This document shows, in pieces, positions 30,758 to 39,203 of a stretch of 64,000 nucleotides of DNA. The position numbers were made by a program, and so were the translations under genes. The DNA is from Oceanimonas sp. GK1. Its GTDB lineage: Bacteria; Pseudomonadota; Gammaproteobacteria; Enterobacterales; Aeromonadaceae. The notes under the pieces are model-generated. The model worked only from the letters and a program-made list of their open reading frames with translations. It ran no database searches and had not been told where the DNA came from. The stretch is from assembly GCF_000243075.1 (NCBI RefSeq), contig NC_016745.1, positions 1,629,001 through 1,693,000 of the forward strand, given 5' to 3'. Positions within the stretch are counted from its first letter, which is position 1, and each line of letters starts with the position of its first letter.

Positions 30758-32061
30758 GGCTGCGTTCTCCAGGCGGGCCAGACCAGATGGCTGACGGCCA
30801 CCCGGCCGTCGTCACCCTCGGTCAGATAAAAGGAACCCTGGTGCCAGTCGGCCACCGCCCGGCAGATGGGCAGGCCCAGGCCGGCGCCGCCATCACCCCT
30901 GGGCTGGGCCGGCCGGACCGGCTTGCCGTTGGTCAGGATGAAATCGTAAAGCTCGCCGTGCCAGCGTCCTTCCAGCCGGTAAGGAGGCAGGCCGTGGCGC
31001 ACCGCGTTTTCCAGCATGTTGGCCAGGGCGATCTCCAGCAGGGTATCGTCGCCATGGATGGGCACCTTGTTGTCGATATCAATGTCGAAATGCACGGTGT
31101 CGAACAGGTTGCCGCGCCGGCGCAGGGCGGCGCTGACCACTTCTTCCGGCATCAGCGCCTGCGCAACAACTGCATCCTGGCGCTGCACCCGGTTGAGCTC
31201 CATCACCTTGTCGAAGTGACTGCTGAGCACCCGGCTCTGCTGGTAGATGGCTTCGGCAATTTCCCGGTATTCCTGCTCCTCAAGGCGTACCTGGGGGTCT
31301 GCCAGCATGCTGGCGTTGCCCATGATGCTGGCCAGCGGAGTGCGCAGATCGTGGGACAGGGAGCGCAGCAGGGCGTTGCGGCCGCTGGCCAGCTCTGCTT
31401 CCAGCCGTGCCTGCTGCTCGGCACCGGCCAGCCGGGCCCGGGTCAGGGCCTGGCCCAGCAGCGAGGCCGCCACCCGCAGCAGGGTGCGGTTGGCTCGGTA
31501 AGGACCGCTGGCACAGCACAGGTAGGAGACCACCTGCTGCTTGTCGAACACCGGCAACGCCTCGCCTGCTGCCGGCGGCTTGAGGGCAATGCTGACCGGG
31601 CTCCCCAGCCGGCGGGTCAGCAACTGGGTCACGAACGCGTACATGGCCTCGGGCCGGCCGTGCCCGGGCAGGCCCCGGGCCAGCAGAAACATGCCCCTGA
31701 GCTGGCGCAGCAACTGACGTACCCGCTCCAGCCGGCCGCGTAACTGGCCGCTGAGCCGGCTGATCAGCAGGCCCACCGCCAGCATCACGGCGAAGGTAAG
31801 CAGGTAGTCCAGGTTGTGCACATGCAGGGTGTAGTAGGGCTCGACGAAGAGCACATCGAACAGCAACACGCTCAGCACCGTGGCCAGGCTGGCGCGGCGG
31901 CTGCCCTGGCGCACCGCTATGATTGCCACCACCAGCAGCAGCGCCATGGCGATGTCGGTGGTGGTAAGCCAGCCCCGCAGTGGCAGCAGCAGCACCACTG
32001 CCAGCAGAGGGCCGCCCAGGCTCGGCAGCCAGGGTGGCAGACGTGGATTATCCCAGAGCAA
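30754..32061 (-). CDS. Short KdpD-like sensor histidine kinase lacking the cytoplasmic N-terminal domains
   Basis: Inner-membrane kinase of 435 residues, about half of full KdpD. It has only the DUF4118 membrane block (helices about 18-100, with DVLFVEPYYTLHV), a GAF-like linker and the kinase core: His237 in LSHDLRTPLASIMG, the N-box LLEIALANMLENAVRHG and GGAGLGLPICRAV. The KdpD N-terminal Walker domain and the universal-stress-protein domain are absent; the frame begins inside ktrB, so they were never part of this gene. Overlaps: 14 bases with ktrB, 4 with kdpE. Which signal it senses is unknown; K+ or osmotic status is the contextual guess. Confidence 0.88.
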   Translation of the reverse strand: MLWDNPRLPPWLPSLGGPLLAVVLLLPLRGWLTTTDIAMALLLVVAIIAVRQGSRRASLATVLSVLLFDVLFVEPYYTLHVHNLDYLLTFAVMLAVGLLISRLSGQLRGRLERVRQLLRQLRGMFLLARGLPGHGRPEAMYAFVTQLLTRRLGSPVSIALKPPAAGEALPVFDKQQVVSYLCCASGPYRANRTLLRVAASLLGQALTRARLAGAEQQARLEAELASGRNALLRSLSHDLRTPLASIMGNASMLADPQVRLEEQEYREIAEAIYQQSRVLSSHFDKVMELNRVQRQDAVVAQALMPEEVVSAALRRRGNLFDTVHFDIDIDNKVPIHGDDTLLEIALANMLENAVRHGLPPYRLEGRWHGELYDFILTNGKPVRPAQPRGDGGAGLGLPICRAVADWHQGSFYLTEGDDGRVAVSHLVWPAWRTQP

Positions 32062-33370
32062 TACGGCCTCCCGCGTAGCGCAGCGGACGCTCCGGGTTGC
32101 CCGCCAGGGCGGTAAACAGATACACCGGGCTCAGCTTGCCAATCATCATGACCGCCATGATGAGCACTTTGCCTCCCGGACTCAACTCCCCGGTCATGCC
32201 CGTCGACAGCCCCACCGTGCCCAATGCCGAGATCAGCTCGAAGATCATCGAGAAGGGATCCGCCCCGGGCATCAGGTAGAAGGCCAGCAGGGTCACCAGC
32301 AGCAGCAGGCTCAGGGTGATCACCAGAATGCCGGCGGCCCGCAGCATGTACTCCACCCCCAGCATGCGCCCCAGCATGCGGGTTTCGGTGCGGCCCTGCA
32401 GGGCCGCCACCACCCCGGTGATCAGCAACACAAAGGTGGTAACACGTATGCCGCCGGCGGTGGAGCCGGGGCCGGCGCCGATCACCATGTTGAGCATCAG
32501 CCAGGTCTGGCCCGCCGGGCTCATGGCGGCAATGTCCAGGCTGTTGAAGCCGGCGGTGCGGGCGGAGGCATTCTGAAAGAAGGCGTGCAGCAGGCGTTCC
32601 TGCCAGCCCAGCCCGGCCAGGCTGTGGTTGTGTTCGAACAGCAGCAACAGCAGGGTGCCCACCGCCAGCAGGGTCAGGGTAGCCCACAGCACCAGCCGGG
32701 TATGGACGCTGCGGCAGCGGCGCAGCACCAGCAGCTCGAACAGCACCGCAAAGCCCAGGCCGCCGACGATAAAGCCCGCCGCGTGGGCCAGCACCATCCA
32801 GCCCGGCGCCACCGACATCAGCGAGTCACCGAACAGAGCGAAACCGGCGTTGTTGAAGGCCGACACCGCATGAAACAGGCTGGTGCCCAGGCCCTGTGGC
32901 CAGCCCAGCAGCGGCACCCAGTGCAGGGCGAACAGCACCGTCAGTACCGATTCCACCCCCAGGCTGAACAGCAGGGAGAAACGGAGCACATCCGGCAGCC
33001 GCAGATCCGGCCCCAGCTGCCAGAAGGAGCTGAGCATGGCCTGGTTGCGCAGGCCCACGCTGGCGTTGAACGACAGCATGGCCGCTGCCCCCAGGGTCAT
33101 GTAGCCCAGGCCGCCGAGCTGGATCAGCAGGCCGATGATGGTCTGGCCCAGGGCCGAATAGTCGCTGCCGGTATCCACCACCACCAGGCCGGTGACGGTA
33201 ACCGCCGATACCGAGGTAAACAGGGTGTCGAGCCAGCTCACCGGGTTAATTCGGGCTGCGGGCAACAACAGCAACAGGCTGCCGGCCAAGGCCAGCGCCA
33301 GGTAGCCCTGCAACAGCAGCAGTGCCGGCGAACTCAGCCGTTTGTGGGTCAGGACAAGGCGCGCAGACAT
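32048..33370 (-). CDS. ktrB: KtrB/TrkH-type potassium translocating subunit
   Basis: Inner-membrane K+ channel-like subunit of the SKT superfamily (440 residues). Four pore-loop repeats can be placed: SVSAVTVTGLVVVDTG, AFNNAGFALFG, ASARTAGFNSLDIA and LGTVGLSTGMTGEL. Each carries a Gly at the selectivity site. The shorter length and lack of extra N-terminal helices favour KtrB over TrkH. The ktrA frame overlaps by 22 bases upstream. Confidence 0.9.
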   Translation of the reverse strand: MSARLVLTHKRLSSPALLLLQGYLALALAGSLLLLLPAARINPVSWLDTLFTSVSAVTVTGLVVVDTGSDYSALGQTIIGLLIQLGGLGYMTLGAAAMLSFNASVGLRNQAMLSSFWQLGPDLRLPDVLRFSLLFSLGVESVLTVLFALHWVPLLGWPQGLGTSLFHAVSAFNNAGFALFGDSLMSVAPGWMVLAHAAGFIVGGLGFAVLFELLVLRRCRSVHTRLVLWATLTLLAVGTLLLLLFEHNHSLAGLGWQERLLHAFFQNASARTAGFNSLDIAAMSPAGQTWLMLNMVIGAGPGSTAGGIRVTTFVLLITGVVAALQGRTETRMLGRMLGVEYMLRAAGILVITLSLLLLVTLLAFYLMPGADPFSMIFELISALGTVGLSTGMTGELSPGGKVLIMAVMMIGKLSPVYLFTALAGNPERPLRYAGGRIALG

Positions 33371-34005
33371 GCTTCCAGTGACTCCGTTTCGGCCAGCAGC
33401 AGCAGCTTGTCACCCGGTTGCAGGCGGGCACTCTGGATCATCTGCTCGGGCTGGTAATCCTTGTAGCGGGTCATGCCCAGCAGCTGGACATGGTGACGGC
33501 CGAGCAGGCCCACCAGGTTGCGCTCAAGGTGACTGGCATTGACTTCCAGCTCCGCCACCACCTGGCCGGTGGACAACCCCTGGCGGGTCAGCAGTTCGGG
33601 ATGGCCCAGCCAGGCCGCCACCATCTCGCCCATGGCCTGCTCCGGGTTAATGGCCCGGCTCACGCCCATCTTCTGTGCCAGCTTGTGGTGATAACTGTCG
33701 CGAGTTTTGCACCAGATTGCCTCGACCCCGGCCTCCTTCAGGTTGAGGATGGTGATCAGACTGCTCTGCAGATCGGTGCCGATGGCCACCACCACCGCGA
33801 AAAATTGTCGCCAGTCGATGCTAGCGATCACCTTGGGATCGGTGCCGTCGGCGATAATGGCCTCGGCCACATCATCGGCGATGGCATGCACCCGCTCCTG
33901 AGCCGAGTCTATTGCCATTACCTCCAGACCGGCGCCCCGCGCCGCCCGGCAGAAGGCGGAGCCGAAGCGGCCCAGGCCGATCACCGCAATACGTTTTTTT
34001 GCCAT
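33349..34005 (-). CDS. ktrA: KtrA/TrkA-type regulatory subunit (RCK protein)
   Basis: Cytoplasmic octameric ring that gates KtrB in response to nucleotides. The 218-residue protein has one RCK-N Rossmann domain (IAVIGLGRFGSAFCR, then AIDSAQERV, and Asp for ribose binding) and one RCK-C domain (residues about 135-218), the single-unit KtrA layout. The start at 34005 follows ACGGAGAC. First gene of the four-gene operon; promoter in the 374-base gap shared with creatinase. Confidence 0.92.
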   Translation of the reverse strand: MAKKRIAVIGLGRFGSAFCRAARGAGLEVMAIDSAQERVHAIADDVAEAIIADGTDPKVIASIDWRQFFAVVVAIGTDLQSSLITILNLKEAGVEAIWCKTRDSYHHKLAQKMGVSRAINPEQAMGEMVAAWLGHPELLTRQGLSTGQVVAELEVNASHLERNLVGLLGRHHVQLLGMTRYKDYQPEQMIQSARLQPGDKLLLLAETESLEACLRALS

Positions 34006-34379
34006 GGTTGAAGTCTCCGTAAGCCATGACTCAAGCCTACGCCGGCTCCTGTAAAAAGGCTGTTTAGAGTGCGGAAACGGATATAAAGAAAACATAAAGA
34101 AAGGGCAGGGCGCCAACAGAAAGGTTTCAAAAGAAACCAACATGCCGGTTCAAACCGGGCCAAGTGGTTAGATAAATGTGAATAGTGACGGTTTTTTGTC
34201 ACTAAGTGGTGGTTTTTTGGTTGTTTTTTAACAAGGTATTAACGAAGCTAATGTGTCGATTTGAAGTATTCATTTCTGTTATGGACGGCCAGCCTCTAGC
34301 ATCAGGGACATGCGCTAATCAGCCATTCATGGGGCGCAGTTAACCACCCTGTTACCAGCTAGAAGGAAGGAGCCTTACC
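34006..34379. other. Divergent intergenic region between ktrA and creatinase
   Basis: No gene seen. It contains three closely spaced inverted repeats: GGTTTC-AAAA-GAAACC (34123-34138), CCGGTT-CA-AACCGG (34145-34158) and TAGTGAC-N8-GTCACTA (34183-34204). T6 runs follow (34191-34230). It must hold the promoters for both the ktr operon and creatinase. The creatinase ribosome site is AAGGAAGGAG at about 34361-34370. Confidence 0.6.
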
Positions 34380-35591
34380 ATGCAGATGCCCAACACCCTG
34401 ACCATTCCCAACGGTGAAAAAGTCCGCGGCATGTTTTCCGAGGCGGAAATGCGTTCCCGCCAGCAGAAGCTGCGCCAGTACATGGCCGCCAGCGACGTAG
34501 ACGCCGTGCTGTTTACCTCCTACCACAACATCAACTACTTCAGTGATTTTGTGTACTGCCGGTTTGGCCGGGACTATGGCCTGGCGGTGACCCAGGACAT
34601 CCATACCACCATTACCGCCAACATCGACGGCGGCCAGCCCTACCGTCGTAATGCCCTGGGCGACAACCTGGTATACACCGACTGGCAGAAAGACAACTTC
34701 TTCCGCGCCGTACAGCAGCTGATCGGCGGCGCCAAGCGAGTGGGCGTGGAATTCGACCATCTGAGCCTGCAGAACCTCGACAAGCTGAAGGCGGCCCTGC
34801 CCGAGGCCGAGTTCGTGGACATCGGCGTGCCCACCATGAAGATGCGCATGATCAAGTCGGCGGAAGAAATTGCACTTATCAAGCAGGGTGCCCGGGTGGC
34901 CGATGTGGGCGGTGCCGCCATTCGCGACGCCATCGGCGTGGGCGTACCGGAATACGAAGTGGCCCTGGCCGGTACTCAGGCCATGGTGCGCGAAATTGCC
35001 CGCACCTTCCCTCACGGCGAGCTGATGGACACCTGGGTGTGGTTCCAGTCCGGTATCAACACCGACGGTGCCCACAACCCGGTCACCAGCCGCAAGATTG
35101 AGGCCGGCGACATTCTCAGCCTGAACACCTTCCCGATGATCGGCGGCTACTACACCGCCCTTGAGCGGACCCTGTTCAGCGAGCACGTCTCCGACCGCCA
35201 CCTTGAGCTGTGGGAAATCAACTGCAAGGTGCACCGCCGCGGCCTGGAGCTGATCAAGGCCGGCAACCGCTGCTGTGACATCGCCGCCGAGCTGAACGAA
35301 ATTTTCGCCGAGCACGACGTACTGCAGTACCGTACCTTTGGTTACGGCCACTCTTTCGGTACCCTGAGCCACTACTACGGCCGCGAAGCGGGCCTGGAGC
35401 TGCGCGAAGACATTGAAACCGTGCTGGAGCCGGGTCATGTGGTCTCCATGGAGCCGATGATCATGCTGCCGGAAGGCCTGCCGGGTGCCGGCGGTTACCG
35501 TGAGCACGACATTCTGGTGATCAGCGAAAGCGGTGTGGAAAACATCACCCGCTTCCCCTTCGGCCCCGAGCACAACATTATCAAGGGCTGA
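34380..35591 (+). CDS. Creatinase (creatine amidinohydrolase)
   Basis: Hydrolyses creatine to sarcosine and urea (EC 3.5.3.3), cytoplasmic homodimer with a pita-bread fold. The 403-residue sequence matches Pseudomonas putida creatinase over its full length: MQMPNTL start, FTSYHNINYFSDFVYC with Cys60, WFQSGINTDGAHNPVT with catalytic His232 at the same number, YRTFGYGHSFGTLSHYYG, and EPMIMLPEGLPGAGGYREHD. The metal ligands of related aminopeptidases P are not required. It has its own terminator, so it is probably monocistronic. Confidence 0.96.
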   Translation: MQMPNTLTIPNGEKVRGMFSEAEMRSRQQKLRQYMAASDVDAVLFTSYHNINYFSDFVYCRFGRDYGLAVTQDIHTTITANIDGGQPYRRNALGDNLVYTDWQKDNFFRAVQQLIGGAKRVGVEFDHLSLQNLDKLKAALPEAEFVDIGVPTMKMRMIKSAEEIALIKQGARVADVGGAAIRDAIGVGVPEYEVALAGTQAMVREIARTFPHGELMDTWVWFQSGINTDGAHNPVTSRKIEAGDILSLNTFPMIGGYYTALERTLFSEHVSDRHLELWEINCKVHRRGLELIKAGNRCCDIAAELNEIFAEHDVLQYRTFGYGHSFGTLSHYYGREAGLELREDIETVLEPGHVVSMEPMIMLPEGLPGAGGYREHDILVISESGVENITRFPFGPEHNIIKG

Positions 35592-35596
35592 TGAAT

Positions 35597-35630
35597 GCAG
35601 GCTCGCCCGTAAGGGCGAGCCTGCTTTGTT
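35597..35630 (+). terminator. Terminator after creatinase
   Basis: A 12-base-pair stem (35597-35608 with 35613-35624) with loop GTAA, followed by TTTGTTTC. Confidence 0.8.
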
Positions 35631-35759
35631 TCAACCATGTGTTAACGGCGATAGAGGGAATATTATTGCCGCCCTACTTCTGATGAGGCCGGCCCTGGCC
35701 GGTGGAATCAGGGACATTAACGCCAGCTTCGCAAGAAGCCGCTCAAAGAGGTAGAAGTC

Positions 35760-35873
35760 ATGCTAAGTGAATCCTGGACCATGGAATGGTTTGTCTATCT
35801 GAACGCCATCATTCTTGCCTGGGCCGCCCTGGCCTATGTCTACCGGGAATACGTTTGTCAGTCCAAGGACTGA
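35760..35873 (+). CDS. 37-residue single-helix membrane protein upstream of the symporter
   Basis: A short frame with AGAGGTAGAAG directly upstream of the ATG. It encodes 37 residues, with a hydrophobic helix (WFVYLNAIILAWAALAYVYREYV) and a short polar C-terminus (CQSKD). It ends 36 bases before the SSS symporter gene, on the same strand and after the creatinase terminator, so it should share the symporter transcript. Small accessory membrane proteins precede other Na+/solute transporters (for example the small partner of MetP-type carriers), which suggests a stabilising subunit; that role is inferred from position only. Confidence 0.7.
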   Translation: MLSESWTMEWFVYLNAIILAWAALAYVYREYVCQSKD

Positions 35874-35909
35874 TGCACGACACGACCAAACGACCAAAGG
35901 GAATTTGTG

Positions 35910-37373
35910 ATGGAAAATTATGCATTTTTAAACTGGGCCCTGCTGCTGGGCTCCTTCGGTGTGCTGATCCTTATCGGCTGGCTGTCCAGCCGGGTGGTAA
36001 AAGACAGCGATGAAACCGGCTTTCTGGTGGCCGGGCGCAGCCTGGGCCCCTTTGTGGGGGCGGGCACCATAGTGGCCACCGGCTTCAGCGGCTGGGGTTT
36101 TATGGGCTCCCCCGGGGTGGCCTACGAGTTTGGCTCGGTGGAAGTGCTGGGCAATTTCTTCTTTGCTCCGGCCATGGTGATTGCCGTGCTGTATTTTGCC
36201 CACTTTCTGCGCCGTCGCGCCGATGAACTGGGCAGCTGCACCATTCCCGAGTACGTGTCCCAGGTGCACGGCGGCGGCGCGCTGCTGGAGCGCTGGGTCA
36301 AGGGCGTGGCCGCCACCATTACCATAGTGCTGCTGCTGGTGTTCCTTACCAGCCAGATCAAGGCGGTGGGCTTGCTGGGGGCGTCCTGGCTGGGCATTGA
36401 ACTGACCGAAAGTGCCCTGCTGATGATCTCGGTGATCATCCTTTACACCATGCTGGGCGGGCTGGCGGCGGTAGCCTGGACCGATACCCTGATGGTGGCG
36501 GGCATGGGCATTGGTGCCATTGTGATGATGGTGCAGATCTTCACCGACATTAACCTGACCGATTTCATCGACCGCCTGAACGCGGCGGATCCCGAACTGC
36601 TCAATCCGAGCACCGCGGCCCCTTACGGTGAAAGCAAGGGCTCGGTGTTTCTGGTGCTGCCCTATGCCTTCCTGTTTACCGCCGTATTGCCTTACATGGC
36701 GGTGCGTTTTCTGGCCTTTAAACCCACGGTAAAAATGCATCAGGTGGCCATCTGGGTGGCGCCCATGGGCTGTTTGCTGAGTCTGGTGCCGATTGTGGGC
36801 ATGTATGTGCGGGTGGCCCACCCCGAGCTGGCGGAAGCGGATCAGGCCATGCCGGTGTACCTGGCCAAGTTCCTGCATCCGGCGCTGGCGGGCATTATTA
36901 CCCTGTTCATTCTGTTTGCCATGAAGTCCACCGCCAACTCGCTGCTGCATACGGTGTCGAGCGCCGCGTCCCACGATTTGCGCACCGCCCTGTTTCCCAA
37001 CAGCAAGGCGTCCGGTGCGCGCATTCTGTGGGTTAACCGTATCTGGGTGGCCATTCTGGGCTTTGTCGGCTTCCTGATGATGCTGTATGCGCCGCCCTTT
37101 ATGCTGTCCTGGCTGGGGATCCTCGGCTCCGGCACCCTGCTGGCGGTGATGATAGGTCCGGTGTTCATCTCCTCCTTCTGGCAGGGCAACGGCTACGGCG
37201 CCCTGGCCGCCATGTTCACCGGCCTGGTGACCAGCGGCAGCTTCCTGCTGTTCACCAATGTGGGCTGGGTGGAAGGTCCGCTGTACGGTTGCCTGGCGTC
37301 CTCCGTCATCTATATCACCGTGAGCAAGCTGACCCAGTCTGCCCCGGCCGGAGCGGTGGCCCGCAGCTACTGA
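35910..37373 (+). CDS. Sodium:solute symporter (SSS family), probable creatine-related uptake
   Basis: Inner-membrane Na+-coupled carrier with about 13 helices (487 residues). Family features: GFLVAGRSLGPFVGAGTIVATGFSGWGFMGSPG (residues 40-72), SCTIPEYVSQ, MLGGLAAVAWTDTLMV and SSAASHDL. The LeuT-fold SSS family carries proline, choline, sugars and similar solutes; substrate cannot be read from sequence. Location after creatinase suggests creatine. A GTG at 35907 precedes the ATG at 35910; AAAGGG favours the ATG. Confidence 0.88.
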   Translation: MENYAFLNWALLLGSFGVLILIGWLSSRVVKDSDETGFLVAGRSLGPFVGAGTIVATGFSGWGFMGSPGVAYEFGSVEVLGNFFFAPAMVIAVLYFAHFLRRRADELGSCTIPEYVSQVHGGGALLERWVKGVAATITIVLLLVFLTSQIKAVGLLGASWLGIELTESALLMISVIILYTMLGGLAAVAWTDTLMVAGMGIGAIVMMVQIFTDINLTDFIDRLNAADPELLNPSTAAPYGESKGSVFLVLPYAFLFTAVLPYMAVRFLAFKPTVKMHQVAIWVAPMGCLLSLVPIVGMYVRVAHPELAEADQAMPVYLAKFLHPALAGIITLFILFAMKSTANSLLHTVSSAASHDLRTALFPNSKASGARILWVNRIWVAILGFVGFLMMLYAPPFMLSWLGILGSGTLLAVMIGPVFISSFWQGNGYGALAAMFTGLVTSGSFLLFTNVGWVEGPLYGCLASSVIYITVSKLTQSAPAGAVARSY

Positions 37374-37398
37374 GCCCCCTCAACCCAACCATCATAAA

Positions 37399-37425
37399 AA
37401 GCCCGGTTCGCCGGGCTTGTTGCGT
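37399..37425 (+). terminator. Terminator after the SSS symporter
   Basis: Stem AAGCCCGG/CCGGGCTT (37399-37406 with 37411-37418) with a TTCG loop, followed by GTTGCGTTG; flanked upstream by an A-run. Confidence 0.7.
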
Positions 37426-37529
37426 TGCCGGCCAAAACGGAAAGGCAAAGCGGACAGGTTCCGTATGAAAATATTTCCGAGTGCTTTGGATCACATTTCT
37501 GTCATCTTTGCGTGGATGATAACCATTTT

Positions 37530-37557
37530 TAAAATAAGGATATTACCTTGCCGACTC
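37530..37557 (+). promoter_or_regulatory. Candidate sigma-28 (flagellar) promoter for the chemoreceptor
   Basis: TAAA (37530-37533) and GCCGAC (37550-37555) resemble the -35 and -10 of sigma-28 promoters (TAAA-N15-GCCGATAA), with a 16-base gap (15 if read from AAAA). Location about 60 bases before the receptor gene fits. Confidence 0.4.
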
Positions 37558-37613
37558 CGCCAAGCGATGGAATGATTCCACCGTCGGCACCCTCAAGGAT
37601 GAGATGACCGGAG

Positions 37614-39203
37614 ATGAAGGGAATGCGTAATAACCAGCCCGTTACCGGGCGCAATGTGGAATTGCCGGAAGGCGTCAATATACTGTCTACGACCACGCCG
37701 GACAGTCATATCACCCATATCAACCAGGCCTTTATCGATGCGTGCGGTTTTCAGCGGGAGGAGCTGATTGGCGAGCCCCACAACCTGATCCGCCACCCGG
37801 ACATGCCCGCCCAGGCCTTTGCCCATATGTGGCAGACCCTGAAGGCGGGCCGCTCCTGGATGGGACTGGTAAAGAACCGCTGCAAGAACGGCGATCATTA
37901 CTGGGTCAATGCCTATGTCACGCCCATCATGCACGACGGCGAGGTGGTGGAATACCAGTCGGTGCGCACCAAACCCGAGCCCGACCAGGTTGAGGCGGCA
38001 GAAGCGCTCTACGCCCGGCTGCGGACCGGTAACACCACGGGGTCGCGCTGGGGTCGCCTGGGGCTGACCTTCAGGCTGCCGCTGCTGATGGTGCTGTTCA
38101 CCCTGCTGGGGGCACTGGGCCTGACGGCGCTGTTTTCAGGTGCCTGGCTGCCGGTGTTGCTGGCGGCGGGTACCAGCGGCGGGCTCTGTGCCCTGACGGC
38201 GGCGGTGATGCTGCAGCCTCTGCGCCGGCTCGCGGCCGAGGCCCGAAGCCAGGCCGACAACCCCCTGAGCCGGCTGGCCTATACCGGGCGGGAAGACGAG
38301 CTGGGGCAGATTGAGTTTGCCCTTAACATGGCCCGGGCCGAATCCGGCGCCCTGTTGGGCAGGCTGTCCGACTCGGCCCAGCGCCTGGGCGGGCACAGCA
38401 GTGAGTTGCTGCAGGACATGGCCGCCAGCCACCAGCTGACTCGACGTCAGCAGGCCGAAACCGATCAGGTGGCCACCGCCATCAACCAGATGGCCGCCAG
38501 CATTCAGGAGGTCGCGTCGAGTGCCCAGCAGGCGGCCACCGCCGCCGAACTGGCGGATCAGGATACCCGCTCCGGCCAGTGCCTGGTGGCCAGCACCAGT
38601 GAGTCCATTTATACCCTGGATAATGAAATCCAGGAGGCGGGCCGAGTCATTCGGGATCTGGAAAGCCACGGCCAGAGCATTTCCACCATTGTTGACGTGA
38701 TCAGTGGCATTGCCGAGCAGACCAACCTGCTGGCACTCAATGCCGCCATCGAGGCGGCCCGGGCCGGTGAGCAGGGCAGGGGCTTTGCGGTGGTGGCCGA
38801 CGAAGTGCGCAACCTGGCGGGCCGGACCAGCGAGTCGACTACCCACATTCAGAACATGATAAGCCAGTTGCAGGAAGGCACCCGTCAGGCGGTGGCGGTG
38901 ATGGAGCGCAGCCGGGAGCAGGCGCAGCACTGCGTGGATCACGCCCGGCAGGCGGCAGGGGCGCTGGAGGGCATTGGTGAGCGGGTGCAGGAAATCACCG
39001 CCATGAATATTCAGATAGCCACCGCGGTGGAGCAGCAAAGTGCGGTCAGCGAGGAAATCAACCGGGGCGTGAGCACCATTCGTGATGCCGCCGATCACCA
39101 GGTGGAAACCGGCCAGCACAATCGTCAGCGTTGTGACCTGGTGGCGGAGCTGGCCGAGGGGCTGAACGAGCTGTCACGCCAGCTCTGGCTGCGACGGGCC
39201 TGA
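37614..39203 (+). CDS. Aer-like PAS methyl-accepting chemotaxis receptor
   Basis: Membrane-anchored chemoreceptor (529 residues). The N-terminal PAS domain has the FAD-contacting motif of Aer ([18 protein letters not shown], residues 56-73; [14 protein letters not shown]), so it probably senses redox or oxygen. A hydrophobic hairpin follows (about 153-200), then the signalling helices with the hairpin tip [21 protein letters not shown]. No CheR/CheB-binding pentapeptide is at the C-terminus. An ATG at 37623, after GAAGGG, is the alternative start. It abuts the LysR gene tail-to-tail with no gap. Confidence 0.9.
   Translation: MKGMRNNQPVTGRNVELPEGVNILSTTTPDSHITHINQAFIDACGFQREELIGEPHNLIRHPDMPAQAFAHMWQTLKAGRSWMGLVKNRCKNGDHYWVNAYVTPIMHDGEVVEYQSVRTKPEPDQVEAAEALYARLRTGNTTGSRWGRLGLTFRLPLLMVLFTLLGALGLTALFSGAWLPVLLAAGTSGGLCALTAAVMLQPLRRLAAEARSQADNPLSRLAYTGREDELGQIEFALNMARAESGALLGRLSDSAQRLGGHSSELLQDMAASHQLTRRQQAETDQVATAINQMAASIQEVASSAQQAATAAELADQDTRSGQCLVASTSESIYTLDNEIQEAGRVIRDLESHGQSISTIVDVISGIAEQTNLLALNAAIEAARAGEQGRGFAVVADEVRNLAGRTSESTTHIQNMISQLQEGTRQAVAVMERSREQAQHCVDHARQAAGALEGIGERVQEITAMNIQIATAVEQQSAVSEEINRGVSTIRDAADHQVETGQHNRQRCDLVAELAEGLNELSRQLWLRRA

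Noticed and set aside
31880-33457. A 525-codon open frame opposite ktrB and the sensor kinase
   Set aside because: Dominated by Gln, His, Gly and Arg repeats from antisense reading of leucine-rich membrane genes.
34380-35591. Reading creatinase as a Xaa-Pro aminopeptidase, because of the shared fold
   Set aside because: The metal ligands typical of aminopeptidases are not conserved, while His232 and the creatine-specific blocks match creatinase along its length.
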